Shown here: positions 36,144-44,374 of the stretch, piece by piece | Layout of the letters: the number at the start of each line of letters is the position of its first letter | Numbering within the stretch: position 1 is the first letter of the stretch | Assembly: GCF_000009365.1 (NCBI RefSeq) | Contig: NC_008260.1 | Span: 62,001 to 126,000, forward strand | Direction: 5' to 3' | DNA from: Alcanivorax borkumensis SK2 | GTDB taxonomy: Bacteria > Pseudomonadota > Gammaproteobacteria > Pseudomonadales > Alcanivoracaceae | Length of the DNA: 64,000 bases | Position numbers and translations under genes: made by a program | The notes under the pieces: model-generated | The model's input: the letters and a program-made list of their open reading frames with translations, nothing else | Database searches by the model: none | What the model was told of the DNA's origin: nothing

Positions 36144-36815
36144 TTAGCGGTGTTGTCGGCTGTATCCCCAATAAATTACCGCTAGTAACGCGGCTAAGGT
36201 TGCCGGCGCGATCAGCGCAGAAAAATGCAGCAGGCGGAATAATAAAGTGCCGATGACTCCGCCACAGATAAAGCCGCTAATCAGCAAGAGAAACAGCAAC
36301 AGCCGGCGCCCATTGAGAGGAATACCGCGCAAACGGTTGCCGAGCATGATGCCCAAATCAGTGAAGATCCCTGACAAGTGAGTGGTGCGAATGATGGAGC
36401 CGCTGTAAGTGGTGACCATGGCGTTTTGCAAGCCGCAGGCCATGGATGCCAGATAGACACCGATATCATTGCCACGTTGCAGAAATAGCATCGCCAAGAT
36501 GAGTAGGGCCGCTTCAATCAGCAGGGAAAAACCGTAGTGGCGGCCAAGTTTGAGGGCCGTGCTGGTAATGAGTAAGCCGCTGAGGATGGCGCCGGCGAGA
36601 AAGCTTATCAGGGTGAAAAGCAGGTGTAATACATTGCTGAGAGCTAATTCGGCCAATGCTAGGCCTAACAGTGATGAGGTGCCTGTCAGGTGAGAAACGG
36701 ATTGATGGCTAAAGCCCAGTAGCCCTACGGCATTGACACTGCCCGCCAGAAACGCGAGCAAAAAGGCTCCAACTTCGACCCAGGGAGGAAGGCGTGTCAG
36801 CAAGAAAACCCCCAA
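36144..36815 (-). CDS. DUF1275 (YoaK) family membrane protein
   Basis: 223 residues of six or so membrane helices; the segments FLAGSVNAVGLLGFSHQSVSHLTGTSS and CGLQNAMVTTYSGSIIRTTHLSG are family signatures. Start choice: a stop codon lies two codons before a TTG at 36815 (used here), and a TTG at 36803 has GGGGG at good spacing and may be the true start. No ATG is available nearby, so a TTG start is required. Function unknown; probable membrane transport or sensing role. Confidence 0.8.
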   Translation of the reverse strand: MGVFLLTRLPPWVEVGAFLLAFLAGSVNAVGLLGFSHQSVSHLTGTSSLLGLALAELALSNVLHLLFTLISFLAGAILSGLLITSTALKLGRHYGFSLLIEAALLILAMLFLQRGNDIGVYLASMACGLQNAMVTTYSGSIIRTTHLSGIFTDLGIMLGNRLRGIPLNGRRLLLFLLLISGFICGGVIGTLLFRLLHFSALIAPATLAALLAVIYWGYSRQHR

Positions 36816-36923
36816 TGTTTAACCGCAGTGATGGCGGTATTGTAGCATGGGGGCTGATTCTTTTTTTCGTTCCGATCTAACGAGCCGGACGGGGTTTTAC
36901 TACGATAGTACGCAACATGATGA

Positions 36924-37466
36924 TTAGGATTGCTGTTGTTCCATCATGTCGGCCTGAAGAATCTCAATCCAGTAACCATCGGGGTCTTTGATAAAAGCGA
37001 GACCTTTCATTTTGCCGTCATCCGGACGCTTGACGAAAGTCACATCCATTTTCTCAAAGCGCTCGGCAGCGGCATATACATCGGGAACGGTGATACCGAT
37101 ATGGCCGAAACCCTGGGGCTCAGCATTGCCGTCATGGTAAGAAAAGTCTGGATCCTCTTCGCTGCCCCAATTGTGGGTTAGCTCTAGCATGGCTTCACGA
37201 CCGAAGGTGAAAGTCAGTCTCTGGGCATCATTTTTGGGTACGTCTCCCGCTTCTTCCTCACTTAGATAGCCAAGAAAATAAAGGCTAAATTTCATTTCAG
37301 GGAAATCAAGCTTGCGCACCAGTCGCATGCCCAGCACTCGGGTATAGAAATCCAGACTGCGTTTCGGATCTTTAACGCGCAGCATGGTTTGATTGAATAG
37401 GTATTCTTGGGTTACCTCGTCCGGATGCTCGAACAAGCCGTTGGCTTTTTCAAAATGACGGGACAT
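36924..37466 (-). CDS. gloA: Lactoylglutathione lyase (glyoxalase I)
   Basis: 180 residues from ATG 37466 with AGGAG at good spacing; the longer frame to 37529 is not supported. Two paired beta-alpha modules of the VOC fold are visible, [19 protein letters not shown] and [19 protein letters not shown]. Metal ligands are probably the Gln/His and Glu residues in FNQTM, ELTHNWG, GHIGITV and YWIEILQ. The enzyme converts the methylglyoxal-glutathione adduct to S-lactoylglutathione. It complements the glutathione genes of the window (gshB, frmA, fghA, ggt). Confidence 0.95.
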   Translation of the reverse strand: MSRHFEKANGLFEHPDEVTQEYLFNQTMLRVKDPKRSLDFYTRVLGMRLVRKLDFPEMKFSLYFLGYLSEEEAGDVPKNDAQRLTFTFGREAMLELTHNWGSEEDPDFSYHDGNAEPQGFGHIGITVPDVYAAAERFEKMDVTFVKRPDDGKMKGLAFIKDPDGYWIEILQADMMEQQQS

Positions 37467-37557
37467 GGTGACTCCTGAATCTTTGTAATGGGATATCAAG
37501 GCTATTGGGGTGATAAGAAGAGAATGCAAGCCTTGCAGGTGAGTTTGAAATTTGAAG

Positions 37558-37677
37558 TTGAAAAGGCGCGAGATTGTGTGTTGAATTTTGCGCGGTAGTG
37601 GCTGTGAAAGGCGCCTGGCGCTGCGGCGCGGGGAAAGCGGTTTCGATTACCGCTTTTACCCCGGTCGCGCTTTTCAA
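37558..37677. repeat. 120-bp structured element with long inverted ends between qmcA-like and gloA genes
   Basis: TTGAAAAGGCGCGA at 37558-37571 is inverted at 37665-37677 (TCGCGCTTTTCAA) with one base extra. An inner hairpin has AAAGCGGT/ACCGCTTT with 8-bp stem and flanking GGGG/CCCC. It lies between two minus-strand genes. This looks like a miniature transposon or long REP element; it could end or attenuate the SPFH transcript. Confidence 0.65.
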
Positions 37678-37692
37678 TTTTTAACTTGCTCC

Positions 37693-38652
37693 TCAGGCCG
37701 GGGTTTTTTCCACGGTCTTAAGGACTTTTTGCAGGCTGGCGACGGTGCCGCCGATATCGCTGAGGCCCTGGGGGAGCAGCATGGTGGTGGATTCCTTGGC
37801 AACTTTTTCGAAGGCGGTCACGTATTGCTCTGCAATGCGCAGGCTAACGGCTTCCTGGCCGCCGTCTTCCTTCACGGCTGCGGCAACCTGGCGCAGACCT
37901 TCGCCGGTGGCGGTGGCAATCAGTTCAATTTGCTGAGCGCGCCCTTCCGCTTCATTGATCTGTTTCATTTTTTCACCTTCAGAGATATTGATCATCTCCT
38001 GTTTCTCACCCTCAGAGCGGTTAATCGCTGCCTGGCGGTCACCCTCGGAACGGTTAATCGCTGCTTGGCGTTCACCTTCGGATTCAGCAACCACGGCGCG
38101 ACGTTCACGTTCGGCACGAACCTGTTTCTCCATGGCATCTTTGATGGAGACGGGAAGGTTAATATCGGCTACTTCGTAACGTAGGACTTTTACACCCCAG
38201 GGCTGTGCGGCTTCGTCCACAGCTCTAACTACTTCCATGTTAATTTCGCCGCGCTCTTCGAAGGTTTTGTCTAGATCGATTTTACCGATAACGGAGCGCA
38301 GAGTAGTTTGAGCCAGCTGCTGGGCAGCCATGACATAGTCGTCTACACCGTAACTGGCAGCTTTGGGGTCGACCACTTGTAGATACATCACGCCGTCGAT
38401 AGAAACTTCGATATTATCTTTGGTAATACAGCTTTGGCGCGGTACGTCGCGAACAATTTCTTTCTGAGAATGTTTGTAGGCGACACGATCAATAAAAGGC
38501 ATCAAAAAGTGTAGGCCAGCATCCATGGATGACTGGTATTTTCCCAGCCGTTCAACCACATAAATTTCTCGCTGGGGAACGATGCGAATTACCATAAACA
38601 GTAAAACGACAACGCCGAGGGCGAGCAGTCCGGAAATAATCAAACCAGCCAT
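37693..38652 (-). CDS. SPFH/stomatin family protein (paraslipin, QmcA-type)
   Basis: 319 residues. An N-terminal membrane helix (LIISGLLALGVVVLLFMVI), an SPFH/band-7 domain (residues about 25-190), and then a coiled-coil part. Residues 191-234 hold four 11-residue repeats in a row (SEGERQAAINR, SEGDRQAAINR, SEGEKQEMINI, SEGEKMKQINE). The flotillin-like end fits a ring-forming scaffold of membrane microdomains, perhaps tied to the FtsH protease as in E. coli QmcA. The partner NfeD gene lies upstream on the same strand, 75 bases away. AAGGA precedes the ATG. Confidence 0.93.
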   Translation of the reverse strand: MAGLIISGLLALGVVVLLFMVIRIVPQREIYVVERLGKYQSSMDAGLHFLMPFIDRVAYKHSQKEIVRDVPRQSCITKDNIEVSIDGVMYLQVVDPKAASYGVDDYVMAAQQLAQTTLRSVIGKIDLDKTFEERGEINMEVVRAVDEAAQPWGVKVLRYEVADINLPVSIKDAMEKQVRAERERRAVVAESEGERQAAINRSEGDRQAAINRSEGEKQEMINISEGEKMKQINEAEGRAQQIELIATATGEGLRQVAAAVKEDGGQEAVSLRIAEQYVTAFEKVAKESTTMLLPQGLSDIGGTVASLQKVLKTVEKTPA

Positions 38653-38727
38653 GGGTACAGTTCCTTATTGTGTCGAAAGTCAAAGTAGCGATAAAAACGA
38701 AAAGTGGGATGTTCGACTGTCACGGAG

Positions 38728-39201
38728 TCAGTTTTTTTGAGTGTCTTGTGGGGATATCACGGGCCAAGGTTCCACGGTGAGCCAAAGCCCTTCGTGTTGG
38801 GTGATGCGCACTATATCCCCTGGATTAAGGGGGTGGCTGCATTGTGCCTGCCAGCGGGCACCGCGATAGTTTACGGTACCCGTGCCTTTGGCAAAGGCTT
38901 CAGCCACGGTGGCTCTGTGGCCGATCAAGCCAGCGCTGTCTTCTTCGCCTTCTCGTTGCTGTTCGCGGCCCATCAGTTTGTCGTTAAGAACGCGTCGCAC
39001 AAAGACCAGTGATAACAGGCTGGTGATCGCGAAAACGGTGAGCTCCCAGGTGGTGTCGTCGAGCAGGCCAATAAATTTAAGGCTGCCCACCAACAAAGCG
39101 GCAATGCCGAAGAAAATCACAACCAGACCGGAAATGGCAAATTCGGCAATCACCAACGCGAGTCCTGCGATGATCCAGTAACTGTACTCCGGAAGATCCA
39201 T
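38728..39201 (-). CDS. NfeD family membrane protein
   Basis: 157 residues from ATG 39201; the longer frame to 39294 has an unlikely leader. Two or three membrane helices at the start (SYWIIAGLALVIAEFAISG, then GLLDDTTWELTVFAITSLL), then a cytoplasmic OB-fold with GHRATVAEAFAKGTGTVNYRGARWQAQ. NfeD proteins occur beside SPFH proteins almost as a rule and are thought to act together in membrane domains. It precedes the SPFH gene in transcription. Confidence 0.9.
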   Translation of the reverse strand: MDLPEYSYWIIAGLALVIAEFAISGLVVIFFGIAALLVGSLKFIGLLDDTTWELTVFAITSLLSLVFVRRVLNDKLMGREQQREGEEDSAGLIGHRATVAEAFAKGTGTVNYRGARWQAQCSHPLNPGDIVRITQHEGLWLTVEPWPVISPQDTQKN

Positions 39202-39417
39202 GCCTGTGCCCCTTTGTATTATTCTGATGCACAAAGATAGCATGTTGATGGCAGGTACGTCGGTAGGAAAAGACTGAAAATGATATAGCGACAAGCTACG
39301 AGCTAGAACGCGGCCCTAAATCTATGGTTTTGTGCGGTTCACGGTAAAAGCGCGGGCGCAAGTGGATCGACCTGGAAAGCTTACCCCGCGTTGTAGCTCA
39401 GTGGCTCGACGCCAATT

Positions 39418-39906
39418 TTAGTGCTGGTGCCCACCAGCGCCATGGGCATGCTTATGGGCTATTTCCTCGTCGGTGGCATCACGAATATCTGTGATGTCGA
39501 CAACGAAACGCAGAGCCTTACCCGCCAAGGGGTGATTGGCGTCCACGTCGACAGTTTTTAGGCCCACCTTCAGGATGGTGAGCATACGTGGGCCTTCGTC
39601 GGTGGAGACGGTGACGACTTTGCCTGGCTCAAGCTTACCAGCGTGTTTCAGGTACTTGCGGGAGATGCGTTGGAACAGCGTGTTGTCGTACTCACCATAG
39701 CCGTCTTCAGGGCTGATGGTCACATCCACGTTGTCGCCGGTCGCTCTTCCTTCCAGCGCTGATTCCAAGCCCTTGATGATATTGTTGTAACCATGCAGGT
39801 AGGCCATAGGCTCGCCGTTGTCTCGGGAATTTTCAATTTCGCTACCATCGTCGGCGTTGAAGAGGCGGTAGTGCAAGGTGGCGACCTTGTCATTTTGGAT
39901 AGTCAT
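39418..39906 (-). CDS. FKBP-type peptidyl-prolyl isomerase, SlyD-like
   Basis: 162 residues from ATG 39906; the longer frame to 40014 has a weaker start. The FKBP core is split by an insert-in-flap domain as in SlyD: LHYRLFNADDGSEIENS and PMAYLHGYNNIIKGLESAL, then the flap and VDANHPLAGKALRFVVDI. The C-terminus is His-rich (HKHAHGAGGHQH) and short, fit for nickel or zinc binding. SlyD catalyses proline isomerisation and binds metals for metalloenzyme maturation. There is no hydrogenase gene in the window. Confidence 0.93.
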   Translation of the reverse strand: MTIQNDKVATLHYRLFNADDGSEIENSRDNGEPMAYLHGYNNIIKGLESALEGRATGDNVDVTISPEDGYGEYDNTLFQRISRKYLKHAGKLEPGKVVTVSTDEGPRMLTILKVGLKTVDVDANHPLAGKALRFVVDITDIRDATDEEIAHKHAHGAGGHQH

Positions 39907-40116
39907 GCAAGCTTCTCTTGGGGGAAAAAATGTGAGGAGCCGTTGGACGGCCCAGTGCACAGGCATTGTGCCGCCACAGCGGGGTACAGGCAATCTGCCC
40001 TCTTGCTTGCACAATAGTTTTCCGACCAGTGAGGGGCGGGTCTACAGTCTGTGCAGAAGGATTCGGGAGGCGAGGGTGGCCGGTGCTGTTTGTTTAGATG
40101 GGGAGCGTTAGCGTTG

Positions 40117-40172
40117 GTAGGAGACCGTTAGCAGGCGAGCCCTTTTCCACTCGACTGCACGTTGTCTCCTAC
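40117..40172. repeat. 56-bp inverted-repeat element (GTAGGAGAC ends)
   Basis: GTAGGAGAC (40117-40125) is mirrored at 40164-40172 (GTCTCCTAC). Inner GCAGGCGAG and CTCGACTGC pair with one mismatch. It lies between a SlyD-type gene and the cytochrome gene. Its ends resemble the TAGGAGC ends of the element at 29910, so they may belong to one REP-like family. Confidence 0.55.
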
Positions 40173-40201
40173 ACTGCACGGATAGAGGGAAATGAAGTCT
40201 A

Positions 40202-40756
40202 TTACAGCGTGTCATTGTGTTTGCCTGGGAGCATGCGCTGTAGGGTCGTATCTCTGTTGATGAAATGGTGCCACAGTGCCCCTGCGATATGAATGACAAC
40301 TAGCGTTAGCAGAATGGTCCACAGCACGTCTTTGTGAATGAACGCGATTTGCTTGGCTAGATCCATATTCACCGTTACCAGTTGAGGTACAGTGAGAGCG
40401 CCAAAAATTTCGATGCTCTTGCCAGCAAGCTGACGCATGGCAAAGCCGCTGAGGGGCATGGCCAAGATGACTATGTATAGCAGCCCATGCACAAGGCTGG
40501 ATAATTGACGCTGCCAAACAGCACCAATCGGCGTCGGCCTAGGGTAAAGGGCGCGGCCATAAAGCCGAATGAGCATAACGACTAGGGCGGTTAGCCCTAA
40601 GGAAAAGTGTAGCATTTTCCACCATTCGCGCATGGGGTCACTTTTCTCGTAGAACTCATGAAGCTCTACGGCACCCCAGACCATCACCAGTAGCAAAACC
40701 ACTAGCCAGTGAAGCCCTTTATGTAATGGGTGCCAGTTCGTCGGTTTAGTTGCCAT
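40202..40756 (-). CDS. Cytochrome b561 family protein
   Basis: 184 residues with four membrane helices and heme-ligating His residues: HPLHKGLHWLVVLLLVMVWGA, WKMLHFSLGLTALVVMLIR, SLVHGLLYIVILAMPLSGFAM and HKDVLWTILLTLVVIHIAGALWHHFINR. This is the bacterial YodB/YceJ type that moves electrons to quinones. A strong GGGGGG site precedes the ATG. It follows the acyltransferase gene by about 63 bases in the same direction, so it may be the last gene of that transcript. Function inferred from the family. Confidence 0.9.
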   Translation of the reverse strand: MATKPTNWHPLHKGLHWLVVLLLVMVWGAVELHEFYEKSDPMREWWKMLHFSLGLTALVVMLIRLYGRALYPRPTPIGAVWQRQLSSLVHGLLYIVILAMPLSGFAMRQLAGKSIEIFGALTVPQLVTVNMDLAKQIAFIHKDVLWTILLTLVVIHIAGALWHHFINRDTTLQRMLPGKHNDTL

Positions 40757-40819
40757 AGTGCCCCCCTTTTTGTTAACCGAAGTTTACTAGTAGAAGGTTA
40801 ACCAATGCTTAAGACTGTT

Positions 40820-41818
40820 TTACTGATCTTTGTCAGTGTCAGGGTGCAAGCCGAGAGACTTGCGGTCCTCCCCTTGTCGGATGCGGTGAAGCAATTGCAG
40901 GGAGTGTCTGTACCAATTGCGCCGACCGCGTGGGCCCCATTTGAAGCGCTTGTATGTCCATTGGTATTGGCCCGGATTGCGGTCAATACAACGCTGCAGG
41001 CCAGCGTTCATGGTGGTGAGGATTTCCATGGTATCGCTAGCCTGTTCGATTTCCGGGGCCTCCTCGAAATGGAGCTGGATATCTTTCACCCCACCCTCGC
41101 CACGGATGCACGAAACGATAAATACATGGGGCCGATAGCGTTGTACCAGTTTATCGATCAGGGCAGGGGTGGGCACCTCATAGCCAAAAAAAGGAACCAC
41201 CGGATTGCTGCGGTTTCCCGGGTTATGGTCGGAGAGAATGCCTAAGGTGCCGCCAGCTTTCATGGCCGCCAGCGCTTTTTTGACCCCCTGACTATTGGTG
41301 GGAATGAGGACGGAGCCGGTGCGCTCCCGGGCCGCTTTGACCATGGCATCCATTAAGGTGGCCGGGTGGGGTTGGTACATGATTAAGGTCTTTTCGCGGT
41401 TTCCCTTATCGCCTAAATATAGATTGCTGATTTCCCAGCTCCCCTGGTGCAAGGACAACATGAGTACGGGGCGCTCGCTAGCGCAAGCATCGAGAAAGGC
41501 TTGTTCGCCGTGGATCTGGGTAACTCGGGCAAGGGTCTCTTGGACCGGGCGGTGCCAGACATGGCTGAATTCGGTGAGGGTGCGCCCCAGTTCCGCCATG
41601 CTACGGCGACCGATGCGTTTGGCTTCGGCCAAGGACATGCTTGGGTGGGTCGCAAGCAAGTTAATTAGCACCACTCGATAGGCGCTGGCGTAGCGTAGCG
41701 GCGCCAGGGTAATCAGGGTGGCTACAAATGCGCCGAAAGCGGTGGCCAAGGGTAATGGTAACCAAGCCAGTAGACGAACCACCAGCCACAGGCGGCGGCC
41801 TTGATATTGTTTATTCAT
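40820..41818 (-). CDS. LpxL/HtrB-family lipid A acyltransferase-like protein
   Basis: 332 residues with the family motif LSLHQGSWEISNLYLG, where His and Glu match the conserved HX4D/E catalytic pair. The LGILSDHNPG segment further on is a second conserved block. An N-terminal hydrophobic segment (LLAWLPLPLATAFGAFVATLI) anchors it to the inner membrane. Such enzymes transfer acyl chains to lipid A or related lipids. The ATG overlaps the end of the metallohydrolase gene by 8 bases. No LPS gene cluster is adjacent, so the acceptor lipid is uncertain. Confidence 0.85.
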   Translation of the reverse strand: MNKQYQGRRLWLVVRLLAWLPLPLATAFGAFVATLITLAPLRYASAYRVVLINLLATHPSMSLAEAKRIGRRSMAELGRTLTEFSHVWHRPVQETLARVTQIHGEQAFLDACASERPVLMLSLHQGSWEISNLYLGDKGNREKTLIMYQPHPATLMDAMVKAARERTGSVLIPTNSQGVKKALAAMKAGGTLGILSDHNPGNRSNPVVPFFGYEVPTPALIDKLVQRYRPHVFIVSCIRGEGGVKDIQLHFEEAPEIEQASDTMEILTTMNAGLQRCIDRNPGQYQWTYKRFKWGPRGRRNWYRHSLQLLHRIRQGEDRKSLGLHPDTDKDQ

Positions 41819-42818
41819 GTGTTAGTTCAATGGTCAGGGTTTCGCCGTGTTGCGGAACCTGAAAATGTACGTGTTCGATGTGTTGCTCTGAGAGTGCTTT
41901 GGCCAAGGCTTTCGGCGGTGCATCCATGGGTTCATCCGTCAGCACGAAGGTGCCCCAATGCATGGCGAGAGACTGACGAGCTTGGATATCTTGATGAATT
42001 TTTACCGCCTCCGCGGGATTAATGTGCACAGGGGACATAAACCAGCGCGGCTCATAGGCTCCAATGGGCAATAATGCCAGATCTACCGGTCCGAATACCT
42101 TAGCAATTTCGTTAAATAATGGTGCATAACCGGTGTCTCCCGCAAAATAGAGGCTGAAATCCGGGAAATTTAGGCGCCAGCTGCACCACAGTGTTTGGTT
42201 GTGGTCGTTAGGGCCGCGCCCGCTGAAGTGCTGGGCGGGCAGGCAGAAAGCCTCGACCTGGCCGTGATAGTCACTTTGCCACCAGCCTAGCTCGATGATT
42301 CTTTCTACCCCCAGTTTGCGCAGCCAGGGAGCAATACCTTCGGGCACGAACCAAAGAATATCGCGGCCGAAACGTTTCTGTAATTGTTTTACTGAGGCTT
42401 TATCTAGGTGGTCATAGTGGTTGTGCGATATCAATACCGCATTGATGTCGGGCAGCTGATCCACGGTCAGTGCCGGCGGTACCGCCCGTTTCGGCCCCGC
42501 AAAGCTAAAGGGTGAGCAGCGGTCGGAGAACACCGGGTCGGTGAGCAGGTTCCAGCCATGGTGCTGGAACAGGTAAGTAGCGTGACCGATCCAGGTAATC
42601 TGAGGCCGATGGCCTGGCTTGTGCAATTGCTCCGGGTCGGGTCTGTGTAATGGGAAGGACTGGTGCGCCGGGAAGCGCCCTCGGGAGTCCCATTGCCAGC
42701 GCAAAAAAGCACCGAGGCCGTGGTGTGGGGTGGCAAAGCGGTTGCGAAACGGTTTCCCGCTGCGGGGGCTGGTGGACTCTTCCGCCGCCAGGATGGCTAG
42801 TCTGTCACGATCAATCAT
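41811..42818 (-). CDS. MBL-fold metallohydrolase, NAPE-PLD-like
   Basis: 335 residues with the HxHxDH motif SHNHYDHLD and AGDTGYAPLF, GAYEPRWFMSPVHINPAEA and AMHWGTFVLTDEP, all closely like N-acyl-phosphatidylethanolamine phospholipase D of animals and its bacterial relatives. Such an enzyme would release phosphatidic acid from N-acyl-PE; the bacterial substrate is not proven. No signal peptide, so cytoplasmic or peripheral membrane. Its ATG overlaps the chpC stop by 4 bases (ATGA) and its end overlaps the acyltransferase start by 8, joining it to the Chp operon and the acyltransferase. Confidence 0.88.
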   Translation of the reverse strand: MIDRDRLAILAAEESTSPRSGKPFRNRFATPHHGLGAFLRWQWDSRGRFPAHQSFPLHRPDPEQLHKPGHRPQITWIGHATYLFQHHGWNLLTDPVFSDRCSPFSFAGPKRAVPPALTVDQLPDINAVLISHNHYDHLDKASVKQLQKRFGRDILWFVPEGIAPWLRKLGVERIIELGWWQSDYHGQVEAFCLPAQHFSGRGPNDHNQTLWCSWRLNFPDFSLYFAGDTGYAPLFNEIAKVFGPVDLALLPIGAYEPRWFMSPVHINPAEAVKIHQDIQARQSLAMHWGTFVLTDEPMDAPPKALAKALSEQHIEHVHFQVPQHGETLTIELTHE

Positions 42819-43270
42819 GCCGGTTTCTGCAGCCCCGCCACGGCGCCTTCAATGGCGTCTAGATCAGGAATCACCGCTAGGTCGCCACCGACCTGAATGT
42901 ACATGGTTTCAGCAGGTCCGGTATCCATCGGTTCTTCCACCGGGTCATCTTTGCTCACTTTCAGTAGACGAGGAATCCCTTGCACTATCATGGCATAAAA
43001 GGGTACTTGGCTAGTCACCGTATTCAGCACTGCTATACGAGCATCCTGACCAATGGTGACCTGGCCTGACTCGTTGAGTTTTTCGAATGACAGCAGCGGG
43101 ATTTGCTGGTCGCGCCAACTTAGCCAACCCAGCAGCCACTCCGGTCCATGGCCAGGACGATCTGGTTGGCGCAGTGGAATCACCTCAGCCACCACAATAT
43201 TGGGCACCAGCCAAGGGCGCCCCTGCATAGGGATCAGCAGACTGGAAATATCGGAGGGCAACTGCGCCAT
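42815..43270 (-). CDS. chpC: CheW-like chemosensory coupling protein ChpC
   Basis: 151 residues from ATG 43270 with AAGGA at good spacing; the longer frame to 43327 is rejected. A CheW fold is visible from the segments GRPWLVPNIVVAEVIPLRQP and WLLGWLSWRDQQIPLLSFEKL. ChpC sits after chpB in P. aeruginosa as a second CheW-like adaptor in the Pil-Chp pathway. Here it lies 72 bases after chpB and its TGA is shared with the start of the metallohydrolase gene, so it is translationally coupled to a gene not part of the P. aeruginosa cluster. Confidence 0.9.
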   Translation of the reverse strand: MAQLPSDISSLLIPMQGRPWLVPNIVVAEVIPLRQPDRPGHGPEWLLGWLSWRDQQIPLLSFEKLNESGQVTIGQDARIAVLNTVTSQVPFYAMIVQGIPRLLKVSKDDPVEEPMDTGPAETMYIQVGGDLAVIPDLDAIEGAVAGLQKPA

Positions 43271-43342
43271 AGTGCTGTTCCTTCTTTTGTCATCGTGTCT
43301 CTCGTCGCGGGCTGCGGGGCCGAGCACGAGCCGTTACGGTTG

Positions 43343-44374
43343 TTAATACTCTGGATGCATTGGGAATGGGTTTTGTGTCAGTTCCCTTCTTACTCGTTCC
43401 ACCAGTTGTAGTGCAAGTTGTTCTGGTGAGCCGCTAAAGCTCACGCAGCCGGTTTCGCGTACCGAATCCGGTTGGCTGCTGACCGCGCAGGTTTCTGCGC
43501 TTTGTGCCCATACCGGGCAGCCAGTGGCTGCCAGACGCGGGGCGGCGATAGCACCGTCGTTGCCCATTCCGGAAAATAGAATGGCCCCGCATGCGCGAGC
43601 AAAGCCTTCGCCCCCATACTGGATCACCTGGTCGATGGACGGCGCATAGGGGCCTTCCCAGGGTGCACCGGTTGACTGGATACGGCCGTCGTGACGAAAG
43701 CGTACTGCATATTTCACCGGCACAATGGCCAGCTCTCCGTGGCGCAGGGCTTCACCATCAACCCCGATCTTGCAATGAATCGAGTTGTCTCGGCCCAGCA
43801 CCCCGCACAGGGTATCTAGAAAGCGCCCGTCAATGTGTTGTGCCAGAACAAAGGCCACTGGCAGATTGGCCGGCAGGCAGTCAAGAAACCGTTTCACCGC
43901 GGCCGGTCCGCCCAAGCTGGCGCCCAGTACCCACACTTGCCGGGGCCGGTCGCCGGGGCGAATGGCATGAAACTCCCGAGGCTGGGGAATGCGTACTTGG
44001 GGCGGGCGCGCGGGAATTACCTCAAGCCGCTCTTCTGCTGCCGGTTTGCCGATAAAACTCACCAGTTTGGTGACTAGGCGCCGTTCCCATTTGGGATAGA
44101 GGACGTCGGTGCGAGCCGGTGCCTGGCCGTCACAAAACAGGATCGGCACTTCAGCTCGCTCCAGCAGGTCATCAAGAAACTGCTGCCAGCGATCTTCACT
44201 GGACAGATCAACGACCAGCAGATCCAGCGCGTCAGTTTCCAGCCAGCGATCCTCCAAGGTTTCGGGTTCGGTGCTGACTACGACCTGATAACCCTGGCTT
44301 TTCACTGCGCTGGAGAGCAGGTGCCCTTGCAATGTGCTGTCGGCAATAACGCCAACACGCCCGGGCGCGGTCAT
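43343..44374 (-). CDS. chpB: CheB-like protein-glutamate methylesterase ChpB
   Basis: 343 residues. A receiver-like N-terminal part (about 1-120, with DALDLLVVDLS) is followed by a C-terminal methylesterase domain with the triad Ser in GASLGGPAAV, His in LAQHIDGRFLD and Asp in FSGMGNDGA. It should remove methyl groups from the PilJ receptor. The ATG overlaps the chpA stop by 4 bases. The receiver domain is short and lacks obvious acid-pocket motifs at its very start (GVIADSTL), so its phosphorylation may be weak or lost. Confidence 0.92.
   Translation of the reverse strand: MTAPGRVGVIADSTLQGHLLSSAVKSQGYQVVVSTEPETLEDRWLETDALDLLVVDLSSEDRWQQFLDDLLERAEVPILFCDGQAPARTDVLYPKWERRLVTKLVSFIGKPAAEERLEVIPARPPQVRIPQPREFHAIRPGDRPRQVWVLGASLGGPAAVKRFLDCLPANLPVAFVLAQHIDGRFLDTLCGVLGRDNSIHCKIGVDGEALRHGELAIVPVKYAVRFRHDGRIQSTGAPWEGPYAPSIDQVIQYGGEGFARACGAILFSGMGNDGAIAAPRLAATGCPVWAQSAETCAVSSQPDSVRETGCVSFSGSPEQLALQLVERVRRELTQNPFPMHPEY

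Noticed and set aside
39388..39418. tRNA-like D-arm sequence GTAGCTCAGTGG
   Set aside because: No acceptor stem, anticodon arm or T arm can be formed around it, and it runs into the slyD-type gene end.
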